64,000 bases of DNA from Apodemus sylvaticus (GCF_947179515.1 NC_067483.1:88079835-88143834); one strand, 5' to 3'; positions 40,785 through 52,095 are shown, counted from the first letter of the stretch. The notes: generated from the sequence alone by a model not told the origin. Numbers and translations are program-made.

Positions 40785-41794
40785 TACGCTAAAGATGATG
40801 GAATTTATTGGGAGTGTGCTTGACAGGGTTTTACGGTGTGGTAACTGGAGGCTGCCACAGATTTCCAAATAGAGTGACTTAAAAAAAATGGGGAACAAGA
40901 GACATGGGGCTCTTGAAAGAACCTGAAGGTAGCATCTTTACTGATGGAGTGTAAAGTGCACAGGCCAGATGAGAAACCAGTCAAGTAAGGGCAGGGGAGG
41001 TGGCTAGGATACAGTCAGCTAGGAGAGAGAAGCTGAAAATCTCCACGGTGATGACTGCAGTCAATATCAACACTTCATACACTTGAAAATTGCTAATAGA
41101 TTGCATCATCACAGAAAAGGAAGGTGGCTGATACCACACATGTGTTGAGCAGCTTGATTTGGGTATGTGTGCTAATGCCATATAAAAGTTTAAACGAAAA
41201 TAGTGACATCCAATAATCTGAATATACATGTTAATGTCATATACAATTTTAAGCAAAAAATAGCAACATCCAGTCATGGTGGCAAGTTAAGGTAGGACAG
41301 GAGTTCGAGGTGTCCTTACTTACACAGCCAGGTCAAGAACAAAACGAAAAGACTCAGTAAAAAAGAGTAATACATCTCGGCGATAAGGTCAGAGTAAGAC
41401 GTGGGTTAGAGTGGGTGAACCCACGCTGTAGGTCCTGGTGGGACTACGAGAAGACAGCAGCTGCCGAGAAGGGGGAAACTGAGTCAAGCCGAAGGTTCTT
41501 ATGAAGAAAACAAGTTCTGAACAGTCAGTCTGAAAAAAATAAGAATCACCCTAGTAAGAAGGCCTAGGAGATGTGGATCAAATTATAATGTGCTGTCTTG
41601 GAGATTCACAGTGACTTTTGGGTGGCTTCTGAGAACAAGCCAGCAGTTAAAGGCTCAGTGTCTGAGAGGGAAACCTAAATGTGAGAGATGGTCCAGAAAC
41701 CAAGGCCTTGGCCAGTCAGGAGATCAGACAGGGTAGTGTTCTGGTTCGAATCTCCCAGATCTCCCTGAGTGCATCCTCAACTTTCCTAGAATCC
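40785..41794 (-). other. Mixl1: Mixl1 3' untranslated region (extent inferred)
   Basis: About 1 kb of largely repeat-free sequence downstream of the Mixl1 stop on the minus strand. The first canonical AATAAA met on that strand is the complement of 40804-40809. If used, cleavage would fall around 40785. Confidence 0.55.
40804..40809 (-). terminator. Mixl1: Poly(A) signal candidate of Mixl1
   Basis: Plus-strand TTTATT, i.e. AATAAA on the Mixl1 strand, about 990 bases after the stop. It is the first such hexamer found by eye. Confidence 0.5.
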
Positions 41795-42097
41795 TCAGAA
41801 GTTACCTAAGGCAGAAAAGATGTGCTCCTCCCACGAGTCCAACTTTGAGCCAATATCCTCAGAGAGAGATGAATAAGTTTCAAAACTCTGAGAACTCTGA
41901 GTACAGACGCCTCCTCCGGCCACGTTGGGATCGGGAACGCGGTTCACATCTGCCTCCAGAGGCAGCTGAGGCTTCAAGCACCTTGCTTCAGTCCCAGGAG
42001 CAGGGCGATGGAGGAAAACTTCCCGCCTTGAGGGTAGCGGCTGAAATGGCTTCCCAGTCTGGCGCCTGGATTTGGCTCGTCTATTCTGGAACCACAC
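41795..42097 (-). CDS. Mixl1: Mixl1 exon 2 coding part, residues 128-227
   Basis: Begins directly after a cag acceptor (complement of 42098-42100) with GTG TGG TTC, giving VWFQNRRAKSRRQTGKPFQP, the recognition-helix end of the homeodomain. The rest is proline/serine-rich and ends with the acidic C-terminal motif and a stop at 41795-41797. Confidence 0.96.
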   Translation of the reverse strand: MWFQNRRAKSRRQTGKPFQPLPSRREVFLHRPAPGTEARCLKPQLPLEADVNRVPDPNVAGGGVCTQSSQSFETYSSLSEDIGSKLDSWEEHIFSALGNF

Positions 42098-43920
42098 CTG
42101 GGGGACAGGAGGGAAAAAAAAACCGCTGAGCTGCTTTGGGCTGGGGTTTTTATTGTTAGTTTGGTTGGGGTTGGATTGAGATAGTTTCTCTAGCCAGTGC
42201 TGGCCTCAGACTCAGGTGGTAGCCAAGGAGGACCTTGACCTTGTCTTTCCTCCACTCCACAGAGCTGGGGTTACAGGCTGTACCCCCACAAGTGGCTTAT
42301 GTGGTGGTGAGAACGGAACCCAGGGCTTCATGCATGCTAGGCAAACACTCTACAAAGAGAGCTACATATTAGCTTTGGCTCTCTGCTCAGAGTCTGTGGC
42401 TTACAGAAAGCAGCTGAGCTAACGGATTGATGTCCAGAGCTCCAAACCTTCTCGGTCATTCTCAGATGCAAAGCTGGAACAGTGTCTGGTTCTGTCCTCA
42501 TTTGCTATACTTGGTTGTTTGTTTGCTTTTTATTTTACACATTTTTTTAAAAAAGACAGGGTCTCAGCCAGGTGGTGGCGGCACATGCCTTTAATCCCAG
42601 CACTTGGGAGGCAGGGAGACGCAGGTGGATCTCTGAGTTTGAGGCCAACCTGGTCTACAGAGCTAGTTCCCAAAGCAGCCGGGGGTGAGGGGTGGGGGAC
42701 AGAGAGAGACAAAGAGAGAGAGACAAAGAGAGAGACAGACAGACAGACGGACAGACAGACAGACAGAGACAGACAGACAGACACTCACTGACTCTTTTGG
42801 AGTCCAGGCTATCCTCAAACTGGATGTGCAGCCAAGAGTGCCCTTAATCCTCCTGCTCCCACCTCCTAAGGGCTGGGATTTCAGGCATGTGCCACCACAC
42901 TTAGCTTCTGTCTACACTACAGAGACATTTGCAATGAGAAAAGAGGTCACAAAAGTAGAAACACAGCCAGGCAGTGGTGGTGCACGCCTGTAATCCCAGC
43001 ACTTTGGGAGGCAGAGGCAGGCAGATTTCTGAGTTCGAGGCCAGCCTGGTCTACAGAGTGAGTTCCAGGACAGCCAGGGCTACACAGAGAAACCCTGTCT
43101 CTAAAAAACCAAATCCAAAAAAAAAAAAAAAGTAGAGACACCTGCAGTCCTCAGGCAACAAGGCTACTCCACTTTGGTAACTGACATTCAAATTATTTAG
43201 AGTCCACTTTTCAAAGTCCTGACTCCCTCATCAAACCAAGTAGATATTTTTCCTCAGTGAAGCTCATTTCTGTGTGTAAATGTCTTTAACTATTCCTGCA
43301 CAAATACTACTGAAGGTGTCCTGCTTAGGAGGCCCACAATGACAACTGTTGAAAGTGACAGTTGAAGCCAGGAGGTAGTAGCACATCCCTTTAATCCCAG
43401 ACAAAGCAGGCAGATCTTTGATTTCAAGACTAGCCTGGTCTATAGAGCAAATTCCAGGACAGCCAGGGCTACACAGAGAAACTCTGTCTACGGGGGTGGG
43501 GGGTGGGGCCGGGCGTTGGTGGAGCACGCCTGTAATCCCAGCACTCTGGGAGGCAGAGGCAGGTGGATTTCTGAGTTCGAGGCCAGCCTGGTCTTCAGAG
43601 TGAGTTCCAGGACAGCCAGGGCTACACAGAGAAACCCTGTCTCAAAAAAAAAAAAACCAAAAAAAAAAAAAAATGACAGTTGAATAACCACTTTAAGTAA
43701 AGGAAAAATAAACACTAAAAAGTCCACCTTTTCCTGAGATTAAATGAGGCCTCCTACATAAAGCTACATGCATACACTCAGGCACCTCAGGCACGGACTA
43801 ACCAGAGAGAAGGCAAGCACTCAAACTCGGTGTTCGGGGGAAACTACCTGTAATCCAAGCGGAGGCAGGAGGATTGTGAGTGAATTCAAGTCCTGCCTGG
43901 ACTTTGCAACATGAATTTGT

Positions 43921-44005
<85 letters not shown>

Positions 44006-44194
44006 GGAGGAAGAGGGAGAAACTTCTCTCCCTAGCATCTCCAAGATTATATGATCTAAAAGATTAACCTCAGACAATAAACTTACTTTGCTCTATTTTT
44101 TTCAAAGTGACAAGAAGTTCTTGCTTGTTTTGAAGGTACCTGGTGATCCATCCCTGCTCTGCTACTTAGAATCAAAGCCAGAGGAAGGCCTGTG

Positions 44195-44233
<39 letters not shown>

Positions 44234-44827
44234 CTTTGTCTTCTTACTGGACACTGGACATTTCGATGGGTCCACAAGCCTCCGAGCTGCCCGGATTACA
44301 GGGTAACACGGTAGTTACTGACATCCCTAAGTCTAGGACCAAGAAGTTCAAAGAAAGTAACTCCCCCCCACCCCGCGCGCGCCCCAGAATAAATGACCCA
44401 GCAAGCCCGTGACTCCCCAGCACCTCCCCAGCACACCGCGACCCACCTGGATCCTGGACTCGGGTAGCAGCGTGAGCGCAGCGAGGCGCTCCCGCAAGTG
44501 GATGTCGGGGTACATGGTCTGTCGGAAGACGAGCTCCAGCAACTGCAGCTGCTCCGAGCTGAACGACGTGCGCTTGCGGCGCTGGGGCGCCGACGGGGCG
44601 GCCGCGCCTTTGGAGGGTCCGGGCGGATCCAGGCCGGCAGGGGTCTGCGCTGCGGGCCTGGGGCCCTGGCTTGGAAAGCACGGCGTGGCGGCTGGGGCGC
44701 GAGAGTCGGGGAGCGCCGGGGGCAGCCCAGCGACTGGGAGCTGCTGCCCCCCAGGATGCGCGGCCGGGAAGGTGGGGAAAGCGGCGCCCTCTGCGAACTG
44801 GAGCTGCTGGGACCCTGCCGCCGCCAT
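41795..44827 (-). CDS. Mixl1: Mixl1, Mix paired-like homeobox transcription factor (2 exons, complete)
   Basis: MIXL1 is a nuclear DNA-binding factor of the primitive streak that directs mesoderm and endoderm formation downstream of Nodal/Activin, BMP and Wnt. Exon 1 (44827-44447) joined to exon 2 (42097-41795) gives 227 residues. Order: a proline/alanine-rich N-terminus (1-81), a homeodomain (about 82-141: RRKRTSFSSEQLQLLELVF ... IQVWFQNRRAKSRRQ) with glutamine at homeodomain position 50 as in paired-like proteins, and a C-terminal acidic tail ending DSWEEHIFSALGNF typical of the family. The intron cuts the homeodomain between positions 46 and 47, the usual paired-class site. As I recall the house-mouse protein is 231 residues, so this copy may be four residues shorter in the N-terminal region. 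The gene points at Lin9, tail to tail. Confidence 0.97.
42567..42685 (+). mobile_element. B1 SINE
   Basis: B1 head and body from gccaggtggtggcggcacat to ggtctacagagctagttcc. The 3' end has turned into a purine-rich repeat. Confidence 0.8.
42695..42782 (+). repeat. (GA)n/(GACA)n compound microsatellite
   Basis: Runs of agagac, then gacagacagacg-type repeats. Confidence 0.9.
42966..43126 (+). mobile_element. B1 SINE with target duplication
   Basis: Full-length B1 with aaaagtagaaacac before it and aaaagtagagacac after it (one difference). Confidence 0.92.
43367..43495 (+). mobile_element. B1 SINE, first of a head-to-tail pair
   Basis: Diverged B1 starting gccaggaggtagtagcacat. Together with the next B1 it lies between tgacagttgaa at 43356-43366 and 43674-43684, so this copy made the duplication and the second one entered its tail. 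Confidence 0.85.
43508..43673 (+). mobile_element. B1 SINE, second of a head-to-tail pair
   Basis: Better-preserved B1 from gccgggcgttggtggagcac to the A-rich tail, inserted in the 3' end of the older B1. Confidence 0.9.
43920..44012. repeat. (CA)n(GA)n microsatellite
   Basis: About 14 CA units followed by a GA run with small interruptions. Confidence 0.95.
44196..44233. repeat. (CA)n microsatellite
   Basis: About 18 CA units, 210 bases inside the Mixl1 intron from exon 1. Confidence 0.95.
44447..44827 (-). CDS. Mixl1: Mixl1 exon 1 coding part, residues 1-127
   Basis: The ATG is the complement of 44825-44827, with G at -3 and G at +4, a good initiation context. It encodes MAAAGSQQLQFAEGAAFP, a proline/alanine-rich region and the first 46 homeodomain positions, ending PESRIQ before the donor gtgggt (complement of 44441-44446). 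It is very GC-rich and within the CpG island. Longer open frames on both strands over this exon are products of its base composition. Confidence 0.96.
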
Positions 44828-44866
44828 GACTCCCGGACGCTTCCCGGGACCCCCGCGCGCCTGCAG

Positions 44867-44872
44867 TTATAG
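44867..44872 (-). promoter_or_regulatory. Mixl1: TATA-like box of Mixl1
   Basis: The minus strand reads ggccgctataactgcagg, with TATAA at 44871-44867, 40 bases upstream of the ATG. If used, the cap site would be only about 10-15 bases before the start codon, giving a very short 5' UTR. Confidence 0.5.
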
Positions 44873-44902
44873 CGGCCAGAAGCCGGGGAGGGGGCGGCGG
44901 CG

Positions 44903-44914
44903 CCATCAAAGGCG
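44903..44914 (+). promoter_or_regulatory. TCF/LEF-type site, copy 1
   Basis: ccatcaaaggcg contains ATCAAAG, a good match to the (A/T)(A/T)CAAAG core bound by TCF/LEF factors. The same 12-mer recurs at 45247-45258. It lies 76 bases upstream of the Mixl1 ATG. Confidence 0.5.
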
Positions 44915-45083
44915 TGGGTGCGGGGAAACCGCGTCTCCTCGGGGTGCGAGCCCGCCCCAGCCCCGCCAGACGCCGCGGGAATAATCGCTTCCGCTGACCC
45001 CGGGAACGGAGTGAGGGAGGCGCGAACTTGAGTCCCGGCCGCTCCGTCGCTTCCCCTCCCATCCGCCGACCAGCTGGACCACC

Positions 45084-45091
45084 AATCCACA
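45084..45091 (-). promoter_or_regulatory. FoxH1-type site (Nodal/Activin response) upstream of Mixl1
   Basis: aatccaca on the plus strand is TGTGGATT on the Mixl1 strand, an exact FoxH1 core. It is about 260 bases upstream of the ATG. Mixl1 is a known FoxH1/SMAD target through a proximal promoter element, and this is its probable equivalent. ccaat overlaps it at 45082-45086. Confidence 0.6.
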
Positions 45092-45246
45092 TACTTAGAA
45101 CCGCTCTGCTCCTGTGGAGTCCCCCCAAGTGCAGGCTAGACTTGCACAGAACCCCCTCTTCTGGGTCAGAATGCCTCCGCCTGAATCTCTCCGGGGCTTG
45201 GTTCTCAGGTCCCCCGCACTGCGCCTGGCCCGCTGTCCGCCTGTCA

Positions 45247-45258
45247 CCATCAAAGGCG
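45247..45258 (+). promoter_or_regulatory. TCF/LEF-type site, copy 2
   Basis: Exact repeat of the 12-mer at 44903-44914, about 420 bases upstream of the ATG. Confidence 0.5.
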
Positions 45259-46321
45259 CTATTTACCACCCCTGCTATGTGCTAGACCTTACTCCAGGTT
45301 GGTTAAACAGCCTAGCCCTGCCCTCGGCAAACCACCCTGACACATCCTGAATCCAAGGTGGGGGTGAAGATAAAGAGACCTCAAAGGGGACAGGCACACA
45401 TCCTGAGCAGTAACGCTGCTCCCGCCTAGAATATCTGTGACCTGTCAACAAGGGTGCTGAAAATTGGGCGGGCTGAAGTTGTACGGGGTTAGCGATCCAA
45501 GAGAATCTCAACAGTGCTCAGAACCCGAAGAAATAAAACCACTCCTTGAAGTTCCTGCTCCCCCTTAAGTCATTACTGTTTCCTTTGTCCCCTGAAGCTC
45601 ATTTGAGGTTCCCGTTTTGTTATATGCTGTTTTGTAGTTTAGTTGTGACTTCTCTATCTGCTTCCCCTCGTGCACACATGCATTCATTTATTCATATAAA
45701 TCTCCCCCCACCTCCTTACCCTCTGGTCCTGAGAATAGGACCTAGGAACTGGAAAATCCTAAGCAACACTCTCAGCGAACATCTGTTGAAACAAACCAAG
45801 TTGCGTCGTAGAGAAACCAGAGGCATGTAGCTTTGAGGCAGAAGGGCGCAGAGGCGTGGAGCACGGCCCCCAAGGCCTCAAAGGGGCTCCCTGCTGAGGC
45901 AGGGGTGTTCCACAGCACAGCCCAGGACCTGCTCCTGCAGCTTCCTCCTGCTGCTAATGAGAGGTCTCCCAGGAGAAGGCATGTGTGGGTGCGGTCATGA
46001 GCATTGTGTCTGCTAATACACAGTGCTGGGAACTGAACCTTCACCCTATGGAAGAGCAGCAAGTGGGCATATCTTTACTATGGGCAATTATTCCAGGGGT
46101 CAAAGTACAAAGTGATTGATCGATCAATCAGCAAACTGCTGAGAGTTCTAGGCTTGAGCTGTCCACCAGGGGGGCAGTTGTAGAAGTGTCCTGGCCACCT
46201 GCCTTCTGGAGACGCTGAGAATCTCTAGACCTGCTTTTTGTCCATCTGATCCCTTTCCCTCAAACACACACACACACACCCACACACACACACACACCTC
46301 CAACCCCTCTCCCTTTCTTTC

Positions 46322-46481
46322 CTCCTTTTTTTTTTTTTTTTTTTTTTTTTTGAGACAGAGTTTCTCTGTGTAGCCCTCCTGGAACTCACTTTGTAAACCA
46401 GGCTGGCCTCAAACTCAGAAATCTGCCTGCCTCTGCCTCCCAAGTGCTGGGATTAAAGGCGTGTGCCACCACCGCAAGGCT
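46322..46481 (-). mobile_element. B1 SINE, antisense
   Basis: Complement of a B1 with a T run of about 26 as its tail side and gggattaaaggcgtgtgcca near the head. Confidence 0.9.
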
Positions 46482-47024
46482 TTCTCTTCTATTTTTTTTT
46501 TTTTTTGACAGAGCTTTTCAGTTTCACAGTGTATGCAATGGAAAATGAGATTATTTTTCTATGTTTTTTTTCCTTCCCCCCACTCCATATATACATACAT
46601 CAGGGTCTTGTGTATCCTAAGCTAGCTGGCCTCAAATTCTCTATGTAGCTAAGGATGGCTTTGAACTTCTGATCTTCCCACCTCCATGATGATGCAACAC
46701 TGTATTTACAAGCATTCCACACAATGCCTGATTTTATGCAGTGTTGGAGAACCATGCCTTGTGCACACCAGACATTCACTGTAGCAACAATGCTACATCT
46801 TCTAGCATTTGTTCATTAATTTAGAGATTGGGTCTCACTATATAGCCCAGGCTGGCCTTGAACTTGAGATGCACTTTCCTCAGCCTCCTGAACATGAAGG
46901 TTCATACCGACTTTTATTCTTTTCTTTTTTTCTGTGATGCTGAGACTTGAATCCAAGCCCTTGCACATGCCAGCAAGGCCCTCTCTGAACTACACGCCCA
47001 GCCCTTCACTCAATTTTAAAGAAC

Positions 47025-47188
47025 CATTTATTTTATTTATATGAGTACACTGTCACTGTCTTCAGACATACAAGAGGAGGACATTACAGATGGCTGTGAG
47101 CCACCATGTGGGTGCTGGGAATTGAACTCAGGACCTCTGGAAGAGCAGCTGGTGCTCTTTAACCACTGAGCCATCTTTCCAGCCCCCA
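47025..47188 (-). mobile_element. B2 SINE, antisense
   Basis: Complement of B2, with ccaccatgtgggtgctggg and head complement gagccatctttccagcccc. Confidence 0.88.
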
Positions 47189-48713
47189 TCACTCAATTTT
47201 AAAATCCATTATTTAAAATGAATTATTTTGAAAACTAAAAAAAAAAAAAAAAATGTATGGCTGTGCCAGGCTGTGCTTGTGTGTGTTCTTATATAGTAGG
47301 TGTGTATGTCCCTGTCTTACTCTCCAAGAAGCACACTACAATCCAAACTAAAGCCCAAAGACCTGGACAGATGCTGCGCCAAGCGGACCTCCAGATATGA
47401 CTCTGTGGGAACACTGGGTTCCAGTCATCTTGGGAAGAGGGGTGGCCTGGTTTCTGCCATGTAGCACAGTGGCTGCCACCTGAAGGGATCAGGAAAGCAG
47501 CCCGAGAGGGAAGCAGAGGTCTATGGCTATGGCTGTGCTCCGGTAGGCGCTTGCCAGTGACAGCTGAGTCTCCTAGAGACTCCCCTGGACTCTGAGCTGT
47601 AGGAATTCTTCAACCTGCTATGTGGAAATCCTCCCAGGGCCTTTGGTCCATCACTGTCCTCTGCCACCTTCTGCTTGCCCAGAGGAACCCTGCAGGGCAG
47701 GGAAATGGACTGAGGAAAATAATGACAGGCTGTGTCCTCCTGGGAGCTGGGATGTCTGGCCGGAAATCATAGTGCTATTTGTGACCAACAAACATCATTT
47801 TGTTGACCATTTTCCTTCAGATTTGATCCATATTGCAGTATGCATTGAACAACAGCTCAGAGACACCCCCCCCCCATTCTCTCTTCCTTTTGCACTAAAT
47901 TCTTAAATTTGGCTTTTCTTTTTCTTCCCCCATCTCTCCCCCTTTCTGTCTCTCTCTATGTCTCTGTCTGTCTGTGGTCTCCCCCCACACGGGGTGTGTG
48001 TGTGTGTGTGTGTGTACACACACGTGCACACACGCAAACTCGTCTGCACAACGTACACATGCATTGTCAGAGGACAATTTGTGGGAAATGGTTCTCTCCA
48101 CCGGCTACATACGTACGTCCAGAGGTTGAACTCAGTCCTTCAGGCTTGACGGCAAGCACTTACCTGCTGACTATCTTGCTGTCTGTGAATTGATTTTTTT
48201 TCTTGCATGTGCTTGGATGTTTCCTTGTCCAGATACAGAGAAGACTCAGGTTGGAACTGGAAGTGCTAGAAAGAAAAACTCTTAGCCAGGCATAGTGGTG
48301 CATACTTTTAACCTCAGCACTCAGAAGAGGAGAGGATTTCTATGAGCCTGAGGCTAGCCTGGTCCTTCATAGCCAGTTTCAGGACAGCCATGGCTATATA
48401 ATAGAGAGACCCTGCCTTAAGAAAAGACAGACGGACAGACAGAGGGGAGACGCACATACACATGCACACACACACACACACACACACACACAGCCTTTTA
48501 TGCCCTTCAGCATTGCTTCAGTATTATTTTAAATCGTGTTCACAGAAGCCAGCTGTGGTTACTGAGTGCCTACTGTTCCAGTACTTAGGAGGTTGAGGCA
48601 GGAGAATCACACCAAGTTCCACCTGGTCTACACAGGAAATTCCAGGTCAGTCAGGGCTACATAACAAGACCCTGCCTCAAAAACAAAAATAAATCAATAA
48701 ATAAATCACATGC

Positions 48714-48871
48714 GACTGGGCGGTAGTGGCGCACGCCTTTAATCCTGACACTTGGGAGGCAGAGGCAGGCAGATTTCTGAGTTCGAGGCCAACCTGGTCT
48801 ACAGAGTGAGTTCCAGGACAGCCAGGGCTACACAGAGAAACCTTGTCTTGAAAAACCAAAATAAATAAATA
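48714..48871 (+). mobile_element. B1 SINE with target duplication
   Basis: Full-length B1 flanked by aataaatcacatgc at 48700-48713 and 48872-48885. Confidence 0.94.
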
Positions 48872-48934
48872 AATAAATCACATGCACAGATTTTTGTGAG
48901 TGCATTTTTAAGCCCTTTGAGAGCTCCTCTTTTT

Positions 48935-49119
48935 TTTTTTTTTAAAGATTTATTTATTTATTATATGTAGTACACTGGAGCTGTCCTCAAACACCAGAAG
49001 AGGACATCAGATCTCATCACAGATGGTTGTGAGCCACGATGTGGTTGCAGGGATTTGAACTCAGGACCTCCGGAAGAGCAGTCAGTGCTCTTAACCCCTG
49101 AGCCATCTCTCCAGCCCCG
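48935..49119 (-). mobile_element. B2 SINE, antisense
   Basis: Complement of B2, from the T/A-rich tail side to gagccatctctccagcccc. Confidence 0.92.
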
Positions 49120-49570
49120 AGAGCTCTTCTTTTACAGTTATCTTTTGAGACAGGGTCTTGCCATGCAGTCCAGGCTGGCTGGAACTTTTGGTCCTGAGTC
49201 ACCTTTCTTGTGCTGGCAATGCAGGCACAGTCCATCAAGCCAACCACATAGTTGGATGAATAACTGCGGTGTCGTGTTCTAGGTTAGATCCTGGAAAATA
49301 AAAAGGATATAAATTAAGAAATGGACAAAGTTTAATGTAACAAGACCCACAGCATAGCATGCCGAAGACCCTAGATTTGGTCTCCTAAGAGCAAAACAAA
49401 CAACCAAAACTTGCCTTTTACAAATTCGAAGCAAAGGATGCAGGTGCTGTATCCACACAGGGATGTCTGGGGTCCCCTTGTTCATGGATGGGTTGGGGGA
49501 CGGAGGCCACTGCAGCAGATCCGCAAAAGTTCCCCTGAGCACAGATACGTGAAATGAAAATAACCCACTG

Positions 49571-49715
49571 GGCTGGAGAGAGAGATGGGTCAGCAGTTGA
49601 GAGCACTGACTGCCCTTTTAGAGGTCATGAGTTCAAATCCCAGCAACCACATGGTGGCTCACAACCATCTGTAATAGGCTCCAATGACCTCCTCTTCTGG
49701 GTATCTGAAGATAGC

Positions 49716-49752
<37 letters not shown>
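49571..49752 (+). mobile_element. B2 SINE with (GT)n
   Basis: Head ggctggagagagagatgggt, body agcaaccacatggtggctc, then about 15 GT units. Confidence 0.88.
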
Positions 49753-50194
49753 CCTTAAAAAACAAAAAACAAACAAAAAAGAACTTAACCACTCAGAATC
49801 ACCCTGGCCCCTCATACTTTATTGAGACTCCAGGAGTCTGTTACTAAGCCTGAAGTTCACAGAGTCAGCAGGAGAAACTGGTCAGCCAGCTCCTGGACTC
49901 TATTTCTTGAAGTCAAAGACTCGAGGCATGAACTCCAGGCATGTTCTGTTGTTCTAGGTTCTTACATGTATGTCAACACTCCAAAACTCAGATCCCTATG
50001 CTTGAACAGAAATTGTTTTGCCCACCAAACTAATATCCCAACCTCATAAATACTTACTGAACTCAAATTCTATGTTCTGCTGGCTATTTCTCTTCTATAA
50101 ATATACATTAAATAGTAATTCTTTCATAGTTATTTCTCCAAATGGAAAATATATTTTTTAAAAAAAATCCTCTCTTCTAAATAATACCTTTAAA

Positions 50195-50340
50195 TTAATC
50201 AGGCTTAGTGGTGCATGCCCTTAATCCTAGCACTTGGGAGGCAGAGGCAGATAGATTTCTGTGAGTTCAAGGCCAGCCCAGTCTACAGATTGAGTTTCAG
50301 GACAGCCAGAGCTACATAGTGAGTCCCTGTCTCAAAAAAA
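50195..50340 (+). mobile_element. B1 SINE
   Basis: B1 body from ggcttagtggtgcatgccc to gtgagtccctgtctc. Confidence 0.85.
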
Positions 50341-50352
50341 TTTTGTTTAAAT

Positions 50353-50392
<40 letters not shown>

Positions 50393-52095
50393 TATATACA
50401 TATATAAATGTAATCTTTAATTTATACGTATATTTAATTTATATATGTACATATGTACACATATGTATGTATGTATGTATATAGAGAGAGCCGTTTCACA
50501 AATAAATGCACTATGAAATTAAAGATCAATAATGAAAGGCCTCATCAGAAGAGTAGGCCCACTCACTGATTACTGAAAAGCAGACTGAAGTTTAAGGCTA
50601 GCTCAGACAGCCATAGCTGAGCTCTCTTCAACCCCAGGGCTAGCTCACCACACGGTAGGATGTGCTAAGTGCTTTAGGTCACTGCCCATATTTAGTTAAT
50701 AACAGCTGTTGCAGCAGACACAGGTGAGGACAGGTAAGGACAGAGACACAGAAGGCAGTCCTCGGACACACCTGTGCCATGAGGGAAGCCGTGGTCGGCC
50801 AGAGTCACAGCCAGGCTGGGAGAGGCGGCCGCTTGGAGTCACTAGCCCTTCTGCAGCTCCCATGTTTCTTGCCACATTTCCCATCCCCAACACCCAAATA
50901 TCAGAGACCTGCCTTTCCTGCCCAAGTGCTAAGTATTCTCTTCCTCTTCTCCCTTTGTTGTTGGAGTTGGGCCCTGTCCCTGGGCTGCTCAGGACCTGGT
51001 GGAGGAGCCCAGGGTGTTTATTAAAGGGGAAACCAGGAAAAGGCAGCCCAGGGGAGCCGATGGCTCTACTTCCCCCTTGAGATCTCTCTTCCCTTTGATC
51101 CTGACCTCGCTTTGATTTCCTTCACTCTCCTCTCCACCTTCAGTGTCTGAAGTTTATTTCACAGTCAGTGGTTACAGTAGACAGAGACGGTGTCCTTCCA
51201 AAAGCCATACCGTGGCAAGCCGTTAGAAGCCTTTTCTGTGTGCTCCAGGCAGGAGGTATAAATTCATCTGACTAACACAACATCACTTTTGATCCTGTTG
51301 TGGGGAATCTTCAAAAAGAATGGCACCTTCTCTTCTTGCAGTTATCTGTGCTGAGGCTTTTGAGGAGGAAGGACTCCTCTGGGGGAAGGGTCTTTCATGA
51401 ACTGATTTAAACAGCTAACCAAGAAGCTTGAAAACAGCAGAGAAAAAACATTGGAAATGAAGATCTGAAAGAACTATCGAGATAGTCAAAAAGCCTGTAT
51501 GGTGGCACACACCTGTAGTCTCAGCAAGACCCTGTCTCAAAGCATTAACAGAAAACGAATACTTGGCTCTCAAATTCATTGTCTGACATTAAGATGTAAC
51601 TTTCTCAAACAGCTACGGAGCATTCCAGTGACTGAATGGCTGCCCCAGTCCATCGCCGCTGCCAGCCCCTCCCTGACTCTGACTTTACCCCTCCTATTAG
51701 GTGCCCCAAATACACTTTCACTTTGTTACTGTTTCAAACAGTGCCACAGACCTCCCTCTTCCCAACTTTGTTTTGGGATTGATTAAGCTCATTAGCACTG
51801 AGACTTTGGCTACTAATGACCAGTTGCCAGTAAAAGGGGGAAAATGAAGTCCTTGGAGAAACAGCCCATTCCAAGGTTGGAGCCTCAAATATTTTGGCCT
51901 AGAATATTTAGACAGAGTTGAAAGAGAGAAACAGTAGCAAGGAGTGGGTACTCTAAAGAAATCATCTGGGGACCCAGCAGATGGCTCTGCAGGTGAAAGA
52001 CCTTGCTGACAAGGAGAGAGCTGATTCCTGTAAATTGTTCCCTGACTTCCACAGGTGGAATGCGCTCTCTCTTGCATGCGTGCCCGCTCTTTCTG

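Larger units (their letters stand above)
42098..44446. other. Mixl1: Mixl1 intron, 2.35 kb: inventory
   Basis: Filled with SINEs and microsatellites: B1 (42567-42685, +), (GA)/(GACA) run (42695-42782), antisense B1 (about 42800-42910), B1 (42966-43126, +), a B1 pair (43367-43673), CA/GA runs (43920-44012) and (CA)n (44196-44233). The part 44240-44440 next to exon 1 is unique and GC-rising. No further exon was seen. Confidence 0.7.
44380..45060. promoter_or_regulatory. Mixl1: CpG island over Mixl1 exon 1 and promoter
   Basis: By eye this is the only stretch in the window with dense CG dinucleotides and high GC. It covers the exon 1 donor, the whole first coding exon and about 230 bases upstream of the ATG. 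No other CpG island was seen in the window. Confidence 0.85.
45300..49500. other. Intergenic DNA upstream of Mixl1, part 1
   Basis: 45.3-46.2 kb is largely unique, with an AGATAA GATA-type site at 45368-45373. Then come a (CA)n (46265-46300), two antisense B1 (46322-46481 and about 46805-46905), an ID-like piece (46930-47005), antisense B2 (47025-47188), unique DNA (47260-47900), antisense B3-type SINE with GT run (47960-48180), three B1 (one diverged at 48282-48425, one at about 48550-48690, one at 48714-48871), antisense B2 (48935-49119) and an antisense B1 fragment (49140-49240). Confidence 0.6.

Noticed and set aside
44244..45269. Long minus-strand open frames (341 and 264 codons) and plus-strand frames (191 and 124 codons) over Mixl1 exon 1
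   Set aside because: They are other-frame readings of GC-rich DNA, run through the splice donor and into the promoter, and show no protein family. The spliced Mixl1 frame explains the region.
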